Assembly (NCBI GenBank): GCA_964537685.1
Contig: CAZICM010000010.1
Span: forward strand, 62,001-126,000
DNA: 64,000 bases
From: CAZICM01 sp964537685
GTDB lineage: Bacteria > Myxococcota_A > Polyangia > Polyangiales > Polyangiaceae
Direction: 5' to 3'
Every line of letters starts with the position of its first letter. Positions within the stretch are counted from its first letter, which is position 1. A program made the translations under genes and the position numbers. Below are positions 33,543-41,842 of this stretch, in pieces. Below the pieces are notes generated by a model that saw only the letters and a program-made list of their open reading frames with translations, did not search any database and was not told where the DNA came from.

Positions 33543-35363
33543 CTAAAGATCGATCTTCACACCAAAACCCGGGACAAAGCCTACGATCACGCGGCTGGTG
33601 TAGGACTCGGCATTAAACCATCCATACCCGTCGGAGCCTGCGTACACGGCATGGCCATTTTTGGGGTCATCAATCCATCGGGGCTGGGAGAGAGCAAACC
33701 AAAGAGGTACTTCCAAGCCTGCATAGACTTCAAGCTTTCGGAGGAGCCTATACCCCAGCCGTACTTCAGGGGCGGCAACGACAAAACCGGCTGTTTTTTG
33801 TTCGACAAGGGTGCCCACGCGGAAGCTCCTTCCATCGAGATTGGCTTGGAATTGGCCGTTTCTCGAATCGGAGGCGCTTCCCCACAGAAGACCGGCGGTC
33901 GCCCGGAGATGAAAAGGAAAGTTGGAGTCAAAGGGGCGGAAGGAATAGCCCGCCCAAATGCCTCCAAAGACACCCCGGATGGACAGCACATCGTCAGCCG
34001 TACCCGAGGCAGTGGCATTGTTGGGCAGGGAAACCACATTGAGGTGGGCAGCCCGGTCTTGAGCCTCTTGTTGAACGGTGGCATACCCCAAGGCCATGCC
34101 AAAGCTAAAGCCCGAGCTAAGCTCATAACCGCCCCGGAATGCGGAATAGGCGCCGAGTCCCATGCTAAGCTGGCAATTTTGGGTGCAAGCGCTGCTAATG
34201 TCTCCGCCCACGCTGGGAGCGAGCATCAGACCCGTACTGAATTCGGCCGTATAATGAGGAGGAAGGGGCGGTTCTCGCCAGAAGGGGGATTTAGGATCGC
34301 GGGGCAATTCCATGCGTACGGCATCGCGTCGATGATCACCGACGATAATTTTACGGGTTTCGGCAAGAAAGCCATCGGCGGCGACTTCAATTTTATGGGT
34401 GCCGGGCTTGACACGGCCCTCCCATGTCCCCCTGCCCACGACGACCGAATCGACGGAAACCAGCGCATCAAAAGGCTCTGGAACCACCCGGAGCGTGGCA
34501 CTCAGCACTTCGGCCTTGAGACGAAGGGGAAGCAGTTCATCGGCCTTGATTTCAATGGTGGATGGGGGCGTTCCCAGATTGCCCTCGCCTTGAAGGAGCA
34601 CCGTGTGCTTTCCGGGTGCGAGCTGAAGATTAAGCGGGGTTTGGCCGGCGGGAAAACCATCAACGATGACGCCAACTTCTTTTCCATCGGTCTCGGCCAA
34701 TTGAAGGGTGCCAGTTTTGAGGAGTTTGATCAGCTTGGCCCTGAGCAATTTGCTTGTTCCGCCTGGCACATCGGCCCGGATTTCCAAAGGCTCAAAGCCT
34801 TCTTTGTAGACGCGGACCAAATGACTGCCTGCAGGCACACGCAAGGGGGAAAGAAGAGGATAGTGGCCTCTGGGTTGCTGATCGACAACAATGGTTGCCC
34901 CCGGTTCGGAACCTTCAATTTCGATGGTTCCCACCATGCGGCGGGCTTGTTCCACTTCTTGGAGAGCCAAATCGCGCTCGGCCGGTTTCATGCGTTCGCT
35001 GAAGTTCTTGACGAGCAGGGCATATAAATCGAGGGCTTCGTCAAAACGGCCAAGCATTGTCAAGCATTTGGCCGCACCGCCGATGGGCGTCCAGGCATCT
35101 GGATAAAGCCTGGAGGATTCCAGAAATTCGGCGAGGGCCGGTCCCCAGAGTTGTTGTTCCATGAGTTTACGGCCGCGTTTGTAGCGTTCAACGGCCGCTT
35201 CCCGATTGGGCACGGGGGCTTGAGCTTGAGCGGAGGGCGGAGCTGGGGGTGGAGATTGAGCCGCCAGATTTTGGGTGAGGAAGAGGGCGCCCAAGCCAAG
35301 AGAGAATGCGAATCCATGACCTCTGCGCCCGGAATTGCCTATAAAGCGAAGTATTTTCATCAT
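33543..35363 (-). CDS. TPR-PEGA outer-membrane protein
   Basis: A 606-residue exported protein. Residues about 1-36 are a Sec signal peptide (FAFSLGLGALFLTQNLAAQS), followed by a Pro/Ala/Gln linker, TPR-like helices (about 55-140), and three PEGA-type beta modules (about 143-350) with the usual VPAGSHLVRVYKEGFEPLE, LAPGKHTVLLQGEG and VKPGTHKIEVAADGF lines. Residues 375-606 alternate in a beta-barrel manner and end in a hydrophobic strand (VGFVPGFGVKIDL), suggesting an outer-membrane barrel. This combination is common in Myxococcota. It is the only protein in the cluster with a classical signal peptide, and lies 3 bp after the preceding caspase-like gene, so it is surely cotranscribed and might be the surface component of the system. 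Confidence 0.85.
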   Translation of the reverse strand: MMKILRFIGNSGRRGHGFAFSLGLGALFLTQNLAAQSPPPAPPSAQAQAPVPNREAAVERYKRGRKLMEQQLWGPALAEFLESSRLYPDAWTPIGGAAKCLTMLGRFDEALDLYALLVKNFSERMKPAERDLALQEVEQARRMVGTIEIEGSEPGATIVVDQQPRGHYPLLSPLRVPAGSHLVRVYKEGFEPLEIRADVPGGTSKLLRAKLIKLLKTGTLQLAETDGKEVGVIVDGFPAGQTPLNLQLAPGKHTVLLQGEGNLGTPPSTIEIKADELLPLRLKAEVLSATLRVVPEPFDALVSVDSVVVGRGTWEGRVKPGTHKIEVAADGFLAETRKIIVGDHRRDAVRMELPRDPKSPFWREPPLPPHYTAEFSTGLMLAPSVGGDISSACTQNCQLSMGLGAYSAFRGGYELSSGFSFGMALGYATVQQEAQDRAAHLNVVSLPNNATASGTADDVLSIRGVFGGIWAGYSFRPFDSNFPFHLRATAGLLWGSASDSRNGQFQANLDGRSFRVGTLVEQKTAGFVVAAPEVRLGYRLLRKLEVYAGLEVPLWFALSQPRWIDDPKNGHAVYAGSDGYGWFNAESYTSRVIVGFVPGFGVKIDL

Positions 35364-35366
35364 CGC

Positions 35367-37037
35367 CTACCCCAAACTGCGGGAGCGTTTCCCCGCCCTA
35401 AAGGATTCAAACAGGTTCCACAAGTCGGACAGCGAAATACCAGCCTGTGCCGCAATGGAACGGGGGGTTTCATCGCCTTGAAGCAGAGCTTTTAGGGCTT
35501 GGTCTTGGCTGATCCGGGCAGGGCCGGAAGTCGGATGAATTTCAGGAGGCGACGAAGAAGGCCGCAGCGCCTGGGCATTGAGCGCCAAGGACTGGAGGGG
35601 CAAGCGCACGGCAGGATCTCCAAGCAGCACATACCCCCGAAGATCATTGCGAAGCATCCACAGATGCCCTCGTTCGACATGATCGGAAGGATCGGGGCGG
35701 TTTGCCGCCAAGGCATCGGCCTCAAGCTGATAATTGGCCATCAAGGCATCGTTGGTTTCGCGATAGAAGCGGACCAGCGCCTCTAGGGCCACTCCCGCGC
35801 GCCCACCTCTGAGCATGACCTGCAGCGCCGAGAGGATTCGGGATTTACGGCTTTCTGAAAGCTTTTTTGCATTCGAAAATCCATAAGTCCAAGCGAGATC
35901 GATATGCCCCAGCACAGCCAGCGGTCCATGGGGATTGGCGAGGGCGGCTTGAGGCATGGCCGCCATAAAGGGCCGCTGACCGGCCTTGGGCAAGCTTCCC
36001 AGCACCGCATCGGCCCGATCTTTAAAGGCTCCTTCCTTGGCCAAATGAGACAACCATGTGTGGTAGACGCTTGAACTGGGCGTCCCCGCTCCAAAGCAAG
36101 CCAGGAAGAACCACAATCCACCAGGCAAAAAGGGTGTGGATTGAAGGCATTCTGCATCCAGCACTTCGCCGCCTCCCAAAACCATGGCTCCCTGGCGGCG
36201 CTCTTGCTCGTTTTCCGACTTAAAACCGCGCCGGGGACGACCCAAGCCATGGCTAACGGACATCAGCACAGAGGGAGAGGGCTGAGCCCCCGCGGCCAGA
36301 AGCTCATCCACCGTTTCGGCGCTGAGCTCGCGGAGATGCGCGTAGGGATAATGCCCTTTTTGCTTTCCTTCGCGCATGGCCGCGGCACTGGGGGCAACAA
36401 GCTTATTTTCTGCTGTAGACGTGGCCGATGTTCCGTCCGGAGCCACGAAAAACAGCATATCCCCGGCGCTGTGAGGCGTTCCTTCCTTGGCAAAGCGAAC
36501 GGTTTTTTCGGCGTAGGCCGCATAGCCTTCGAAATTGGTATCGCCTCCGCTGTCCGCGCAGTGAAGGCGCCCCACCAGAGAGCCATTGGCCAGCGAATGC
36601 TGAAGTTCAACCGAAATATGGTGCAAATCCCCCAGCATCAGCAAATAGCGCGGCCTTTCAGCCTCGGACAAGCTCTCGGACCAATATTCTTGATCTTTCC
36701 AAGCCACCGATTGTTTGATATCCATATCGGGAGGCACGCGAAATACAATGGGTTTGGCTCCCTGCTCCGCCTCGCGAAGGCGAAGCAGGGGTTGAATGGC
36801 CTCGAGCATACGATCGCCCTCGCGGCCCTCGGGCGCAACCACGCCCCAGCGCTGTTCAGGCAGATCGTTGGGATCGCCATCTGCCCGCCACCAATCGGGG
36901 GAATCATCTCCCCGCACGCCTTTTTTCGGTTTTGGAGCTCGATCCGCCGATGTTTGAGGCAGACCTTCCTCGAGAACGGGACGATATTGATCCGCATCCA
37001 CAAGCAAGAGATCGAGCTGATCGGCATGCTGAGACAT
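35367..37037 (-). CDS. Caspase/gingipain-like (clan CD) protein with HTH-like tail, paralogue B
   Basis: A 556-residue protein. The clan CD catalytic pair is recognisable: strand plus His in SVLMSVSHGLG (His263) and strand plus Cys in LWFFLACFGAGTP (Cys314), with the supporting blocks PLAVLGHIDLAWTYGF and YVLLGDPAVRLP that occur in C25-type peptidases. The last 50 residues (QALKALLQGDETPRSIAAQA, then GISLSDLWNLFESF) look like a helix-turn-helix or small adaptor domain. A paralogue sits immediately upstream with the same plan. No signal peptide or membrane helix. ATG at 37037 has a GGGGTGA site. Such proteins may be proteases activated by the NTPase encoded upstream; alternative readings are an inactive adaptor or a self-processing enzyme. 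Confidence 0.75.
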   Translation of the reverse strand: MSQHADQLDLLLVDADQYRPVLEEGLPQTSADRAPKPKKGVRGDDSPDWWRADGDPNDLPEQRWGVVAPEGREGDRMLEAIQPLLRLREAEQGAKPIVFRVPPDMDIKQSVAWKDQEYWSESLSEAERPRYLLMLGDLHHISVELQHSLANGSLVGRLHCADSGGDTNFEGYAAYAEKTVRFAKEGTPHSAGDMLFFVAPDGTSATSTAENKLVAPSAAAMREGKQKGHYPYAHLRELSAETVDELLAAGAQPSPSVLMSVSHGLGRPRRGFKSENEQERRQGAMVLGGGEVLDAECLQSTPFLPGGLWFFLACFGAGTPSSSVYHTWLSHLAKEGAFKDRADAVLGSLPKAGQRPFMAAMPQAALANPHGPLAVLGHIDLAWTYGFSNAKKLSESRKSRILSALQVMLRGGRAGVALEALVRFYRETNDALMANYQLEADALAANRPDPSDHVERGHLWMLRNDLRGYVLLGDPAVRLPLQSLALNAQALRPSSSPPEIHPTSGPARISQDQALKALLQGDETPRSIAAQAGISLSDLWNLFESFRAGKRSRSLG

Positions 37038-37064
37038 GATTCACCCCACGCAAAGACGTCTTCG

Positions 37065-38753
37065 CTAGCGTTGGCCCAGGGCGGCGCGTCCGGCCTTTCG
37101 ATAGAGATTGGCGAGATCTTCCAGTTTGGATTTCTCGATGCCATATTTGGCGGCGATGGCTTTCACGCTCAGTTCACCCACCATCACATGGCCAATGGCC
37201 TCCTCGAGATGCTCAATGGGGATGGGCAATGAGGGCGCATCGAAGGATTGAGCGGGAGGCGCGGGAGGCGCGGGAGGCGGAGCAGGCACAGCCGCGGGGG
37301 CCGATATGACAGAAGGCACGGACTGAGGCTTTGCCTTGGCTTTTACCACAGTGGGAAGCCGAACGGCAGGGTCGCCTAAAAGCACATATCCCGCCATATC
37401 CTGACGCAGCATCCATAGATGCCCCAGTCTAGCCTTATCCATTTCATGAGCATCGCCTTCTTTTTCAGCTAAATCGTAGAGATCGGAGAGCTCTTGATTG
37501 GCGTGGCTAATAAAACGAACCAGTTGCCTAAAGGAAATGCCCGCTCTCTCTCCCCGAAGGGCCGAACGGACGACATCCATAAATTTTCCAGGGCGATTCA
37601 CGGGTTTTTTACCGCTGTCCCGCTCCTCGAAACTATAGGTCCACGCCAAATCGATATGTCCCATCACGGCGAGCGGACCATTCGGATTGGCCAGCACACG
37701 CTGGGGCAATCTCGCGATAAAAGGCGGGATATCTCCCTTGGGAAGACTGGCCAGCACCGATTCGGCACTGCCTCCAAACTGACCAATGCTCTTAAGTTTT
37801 TCCAACCAATGGCGGTAAGCGCTTGTATCGGGTGTCCCTGCCCCATAACAAGCCAACATAAACCATATACCCCCGGGCAAAAAGGGAGCATCGCCGATAT
37901 CGGCACCCGCAAGCTTTCCTTCCCGGCCAAAGCTCATCGCACCCTGGCGATCGCGCTGTTCTTGAACATCTTTCCAGCCTCCCCGGGGAGCCCCAGCCCC
38001 ATGGCTTACGCTAAACAACATGGTGGGGGTTGGGTCTTTGGCCATCGCTAGGAACTCAGAGGGAGAAGGCGCGTCTTTGTCGCCCAAATCATCGACGTCC
38101 TGATGCCGTACATTTAAAATATCAATACCAGGCTTCATCAAGGCCCTGTAGCCGATCATCGTGGCGGCTGTCCCATCATGCACTGTGAAGAACTTGGCCC
38201 TAGCTTCTTTTTCGGCGCGTGTTTTCTCCCAGCGAAGGACTTTCTCGACATAGGCTTGGTATTCTCGCTCCTCGCGAAAACAGAGCCGGCCCACAAAGCC
38301 ATCCATTCCTTGGCACTGCTGCACGGACAGAGGCAATTGATGCAAATCCCCCAGCATCAACTGATAGCGGGGTAAATCGCTGGACACATCGAATTGGGTG
38401 TCAAAATTTTGCTTCCTCCAGCGCGCCGCATCCGCGGGGGATAGCTTGGGCGGCACGCGGTAGACCTTAACATCATGACCTCCCTGCTGCTCCCGCCTGA
38501 ATTCCATCAAGGGCCGAATAAGCTCGATAAGCCTATCTCCATCGGGACCCTCGGGCGCAAACACACCCCAGCGCTGCTCTTCCAAATCCCCTGGATCTCC
38601 TCCTTCCTCCCAGAAATCCTGAGGCCCCCGCTCTGTTTTTATATCGTCGAGATCGTGCTCGGCGGCAGCCTCTTCGGGCAAACCATCCTTGAGCACAGGG
38701 GCCCCATCATCGTAGTGAGAAAGCAACAAATGCAGTTTATGCGCGTCATCCAT
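37065..38753 (-). CDS. Caspase/gingipain-like (clan CD) protein with HTH-like tail, paralogue A
   Basis: A 562-residue paralogue of the next gene. Shared blocks include EEQRWGVFAPEGPDGDRLIE, RYQLMLGDLHQLPLSVQ, TMLFSVSHGAGAPRGG (His251), IWFMLACYGAGTP (Cys302), PLAVMGHIDLAWTYSF and YVLLGDPAVRLP. The tail has a Pro/Ala linker and a 60-residue helical domain (IGHVMVGELSVKAIAAKYGI, then LEDLANLYRKAG) of HTH appearance. ATG at 38753 is chosen because GGGGAG lies seven bases upstream; a longer TTG-initiated form from 38774 would overlap the upstream gene. The N-terminal 200 residues, conserved between the copies, are not recognised and may be a partner-binding domain. The gene is 17 bp from the peptidoglycan-binding gene upstream. 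Confidence 0.75.
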   Translation of the reverse strand: MDDAHKLHLLLSHYDDGAPVLKDGLPEEAAAEHDLDDIKTERGPQDFWEEGGDPGDLEEQRWGVFAPEGPDGDRLIELIRPLMEFRREQQGGHDVKVYRVPPKLSPADAARWRKQNFDTQFDVSSDLPRYQLMLGDLHQLPLSVQQCQGMDGFVGRLCFREEREYQAYVEKVLRWEKTRAEKEARAKFFTVHDGTAATMIGYRALMKPGIDILNVRHQDVDDLGDKDAPSPSEFLAMAKDPTPTMLFSVSHGAGAPRGGWKDVQEQRDRQGAMSFGREGKLAGADIGDAPFLPGGIWFMLACYGAGTPDTSAYRHWLEKLKSIGQFGGSAESVLASLPKGDIPPFIARLPQRVLANPNGPLAVMGHIDLAWTYSFEERDSGKKPVNRPGKFMDVVRSALRGERAGISFRQLVRFISHANQELSDLYDLAEKEGDAHEMDKARLGHLWMLRQDMAGYVLLGDPAVRLPTVVKAKAKPQSVPSVISAPAAVPAPPPAPPAPPAQSFDAPSLPIPIEHLEEAIGHVMVGELSVKAIAAKYGIEKSKLEDLANLYRKAGRAALGQR

Positions 38754-38770
38754 AGTACCACTCCCCATCT

Positions 38771-40384
38771 TCAACTCGCTGCTTGTTTATTCACTAGCTT
38801 TTGATCCATGGCTTTTAGCGTTCCAGCACCGGCCACGCCATCGGCCCCCAAGCCTGCTTCGGCCTGGAATTTCTTCAGAGCATCCGCTGTGCCCTTTCCA
38901 AACGACCCATCCGCGCCTCCGGGTACATCATATCCAAGTTCAACCAAACCCTGTTGCAGTGCCTTAACCCCAGCTCCCCGGCCACCTTGCCGAAGGGCCC
39001 CATGCACGGCGACAATCTTCTGAAGCTCGTCCACATCGCAAAACAGCGCGCTCTCCAGAATCCGCTGGCTTGGCTCGACCGGGGGCGGGGTTGTGGTTTG
39101 GACAACTTGTTGAGCAGTCGCGGCCTCCGAGGTCTGCGCAACAGAGACGGTAGAGCTATCCCCAGCCTTATACGGAGCCTCGGGCGACCACATTGCCGCG
39201 TCCTTGCGATCATGAAAGCCTGTCTTTTTCGAGTAATCCCAGGCCATCTTGGCGTTCCCCTTCGCATCCGTAAAGCAATCCAGAAGAGGCAAGCCCTTGG
39301 GATTGCTGGTGCTCTGTCCCGGAGGCGAATTTACACAAAACATGGCCTCAATCTGATCTGAAAATGGCGCTCCGCGAAGCCCCCGAAGAAGCCAGGAAAT
39401 GGGCCATCCCTTGGCTTCCATATCGATCCATTCCGATCGGAAGAGGAGTTTTTTATCGCTTCGCCTGGTTAAAATAAGCCGGGTGCGTCCTCGGGGCCGA
39501 AGGTTTGGTGGGATATGTCCCAGTCCTTTAATTAACCCCACACCTCTAAATTGCCAATTGGTCGAAATCGTTTTAGGAATATAGTCCCACCAATGCGATT
39601 CCCATAGCATACGGGCTTGTTTTGCAACCGCAATATGAGGCTGGGGATCATAAAACGACGTGCCTGTGTCCCACAATTGCCACTTGCGATCCTGCGGATG
39701 TTTGCGAATAACAACCACCACATGCCCCACCCCCTCGGAGTCGGTGGACCAGAATAAACATGCTCCCGGCTTCACATCCTCCCACAGCTCATCAGACCAT
39801 TTCTTTAGGTCCATGGGCACATCGGTCCAGCCCCTTCCCAAGCTTGCGCAATAGGGCTGAGAGCCTTTTCCAGAGCCGATATCGCCGTAGGCTCCGCCGT
39901 CCCAGCCTGCAAGGCATAAAGCCGTCGTGGCGGACTGCTGACATTGCCCAACCAAGGGATAGCGTCCCTGCCGGGCTATGGCTTCGGCAACTTTCTTCTG
40001 AGCTCCATAGAAATAGGCGGGCATTGTGTAGGGAATGCCTGTCTGATGCTCGGCGATGGTCCGGGCCCAAGATTCCGTGGCTTCTCCTTCATAGCCCGCG
40101 TAATCCTCATGGGCAAAGACATCGGCAATTCCCTCCCCCACACGCGCGTAAATGCGCTCCGCAATTCCATCGAGATCATCTGGACCCCGCAAATCATGCC
40201 TAGGCATTGGAATTAGGTTCACCGTTCTAACAAACTGAGGAGGAGGCGAATCGTCAAAACTCGCTGGTGCACGAGTATAATCCTCGGGTGGCGCCGGATC
40301 GGAAAACACCAAATCCTGCCACGGTGAAGGGTCATCAGGTTGCTCTTCAACGAGCCTACTTTGGTTCTTTACAGACGTTTCCAT
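38771..40384 (-). CDS. Papain/NlpC-like enzyme with C-terminal peptidoglycan-binding domain
   Basis: A 537-residue protein. Residues about 140-245 match the order of NlpC/P60- or CHAP-type hydrolases: GQCQQSATTALCLAG (Cys148), PGACLFWSTDSEGVGHVVVV (His221) and WQLWDTG (Asp239). A second part (about 290-400) is unassigned, followed by a Thr/Pro-rich linker and a PG_binding_1 domain (about 465-532: GAGVKALQQGLVELGYDV, GADGSFGKGTADALKKFQAE). There is no signal peptide, so the enzyme would meet cell wall only after lysis, by a non-Sec route, or inside a target cell. The C-terminal domain is closely similar to that of the divergent lysozyme-like gene at 48 kb. The substrate (peptide cross-link or amide) is not known. 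Confidence 0.75.
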   Translation of the reverse strand: METSVKNQSRLVEEQPDDPSPWQDLVFSDPAPPEDYTRAPASFDDSPPPQFVRTVNLIPMPRHDLRGPDDLDGIAERIYARVGEGIADVFAHEDYAGYEGEATESWARTIAEHQTGIPYTMPAYFYGAQKKVAEAIARQGRYPLVGQCQQSATTALCLAGWDGGAYGDIGSGKGSQPYCASLGRGWTDVPMDLKKWSDELWEDVKPGACLFWSTDSEGVGHVVVVIRKHPQDRKWQLWDTGTSFYDPQPHIAVAKQARMLWESHWWDYIPKTISTNWQFRGVGLIKGLGHIPPNLRPRGRTRLILTRRSDKKLLFRSEWIDMEAKGWPISWLLRGLRGAPFSDQIEAMFCVNSPPGQSTSNPKGLPLLDCFTDAKGNAKMAWDYSKKTGFHDRKDAAMWSPEAPYKAGDSSTVSVAQTSEAATAQQVVQTTTPPPVEPSQRILESALFCDVDELQKIVAVHGALRQGGRGAGVKALQQGLVELGYDVPGGADGSFGKGTADALKKFQAEAGLGADGVAGAGTLKAMDQKLVNKQAAS

Positions 40385-40419
40385 CGCTTTTTATACCTCA
40401 CCCGTTCAATTATCCGCGG

Positions 40420-41775
40420 TTAAGACTTCGCTCCAACAACCGTAGCTCCGAGCGTTTTCAATCCCTCGTCTGGAATCCACTCCACTAGCGCTATATTGGC
40501 CCCTCCCCCTGGATTCGCCGAAAGCTCAACCGCCGTGAAGCGCGCAATGGTTCTGGCGTGTTTTTGTTTCTCCGGCTCCAGCCTGGGGTTGGTCTTCAAC
40601 TCAGCCAGAAAATCGGCCCAAGCTTCGTCGCCTGCATCAAAGGGCGGCAACTTCATGAGATAGATCCATGTCCCCGTATTGGCAAAGGTAAGACCATTCC
40701 TTTGCCCCCATCGCGCGGCGTGGGTATGTCCTATCACCACCGCGGAAACATTGAACTTTTTTGCCAGCCGCTCGGCCTCTTTCCACTCCTCCGGCGATGG
40801 CTCCAATGTAAAAAAGTCATCCCCCGCCTTACCGCTCATTCCCCGCTGAAAACCCGCGTACAGCTTTAATCCTGCCCGCGCCATCTTCAACCTCGCCTTG
40901 CCAAAAGCGCTTTCATCGTCGTCCTCAGCAAACGAGGAAGCCCCTTCACCCAAAAACTCCTCCATCGCCGCCTGCTCCTCGCTGGACAGGCCCGCTTCCA
41001 ACACCCGCTTGGCCAAGCCCAAATCTTCCTCCGTCTCATCTCCAAAACTGGCGGGCCCGCTCGACTTGCGGAAAAGCTGCCACATAATGCTGGCAGTCGC
41101 CCGCTGAAGCAGTACCTTCATCGCCACAGGCGCCACCGCCAGCGCCGTAAGTGTTGCCCCCTGAAAATCCGGCTTAAGCAAATTCGCAAACTTCAAACGG
41201 TAATTCTCCGTCAACGGATTCAGCAATTTCTTCACCAACTCAGACCCGGGAGCAAATTTAAACTTCTTGCTCTTGCTTAACAATCCCTTATAATCATCCA
41301 ACCGATTCCATGGATCGTTATGCTCCCCATGGGTCACCAACACGCGAGCTCCGCCGACTTCCACGATATCCGGCTCATCACCAAGCTGAAAAGATAACTT
41401 TGCCGCTATCTCCGCGGGCTGCTTCAACGCAGCACGGAGCACATCCTGCACCTCGGGAAGCGCAAGCTCAACATCATGATTACCCAGCCTAAAGACAAGC
41501 TCGGCGCCGGCTGCCAACGCACGCCCCATAGCTTCCAGCACTGAGCTCGACGGAGCATAATCCACAATCGACTTCGCCTGCGAAACAGCCCGATCGACAT
41601 CCAATTCCAGAGGATCTCCATTCATGAGGAAATCAACCCCGTCTCCATTCACGAGGATTCGCGTGCCCGGTGATGAATACCGAGCCAGCAAGGCTGGAAG
41701 CGCCTCGCCCCCAGCAAAGGAGTCATAAGGTCCGCCATTGCCCAGATGTAAATCGCTAATAATCAAAGTACGCAT
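40420..41775 (-). CDS. Calcineurin-like metallophosphoesterase
   Basis: A 451-residue phosphoesterase with all the di-metal motifs in order: SDLH (Asp8, His10), NGDGVDF (Asp45), LGNHD (Asn99-Asp101), THGEH (His149) and GHTH near 345. A helical insertion of about 150 residues (170-330) containing hydrophobic stretches (FQGATLTALAVAPVAMKVLL) and an acidic loop (FAEDDDESAFG) separates the metal sites; it could be a membrane-contact or regulatory insert. ATG at 41775 follows GGAGGAAAGAGG, a strong ribosome site. It lies 67 bp after the STAND-WD40 gene. The substrate is unknown; a nucleotide, phosphoprotein or UDP-diacylglucosamine-like lipid are all possible for this superfamily. Confidence 0.9.
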   Translation of the reverse strand: MRTLIISDLHLGNGGPYDSFAGGEALPALLARYSSPGTRILVNGDGVDFLMNGDPLELDVDRAVSQAKSIVDYAPSSSVLEAMGRALAAGAELVFRLGNHDVELALPEVQDVLRAALKQPAEIAAKLSFQLGDEPDIVEVGGARVLVTHGEHNDPWNRLDDYKGLLSKSKKFKFAPGSELVKKLLNPLTENYRLKFANLLKPDFQGATLTALAVAPVAMKVLLQRATASIMWQLFRKSSGPASFGDETEEDLGLAKRVLEAGLSSEEQAAMEEFLGEGASSFAEDDDESAFGKARLKMARAGLKLYAGFQRGMSGKAGDDFFTLEPSPEEWKEAERLAKKFNVSAVVIGHTHAARWGQRNGLTFANTGTWIYLMKLPPFDAGDEAWADFLAELKTNPRLEPEKQKHARTIARFTAVELSANPGGGANIALVEWIPDEGLKTLGATVVGAKS

Positions 41776-41842
41776 CTGCCTCTTTCCTCCACGCCATTCT
41801 TCAAGCGGTTCTAAGCATCCCTTGTCCTGTTATCCAAGCCGC

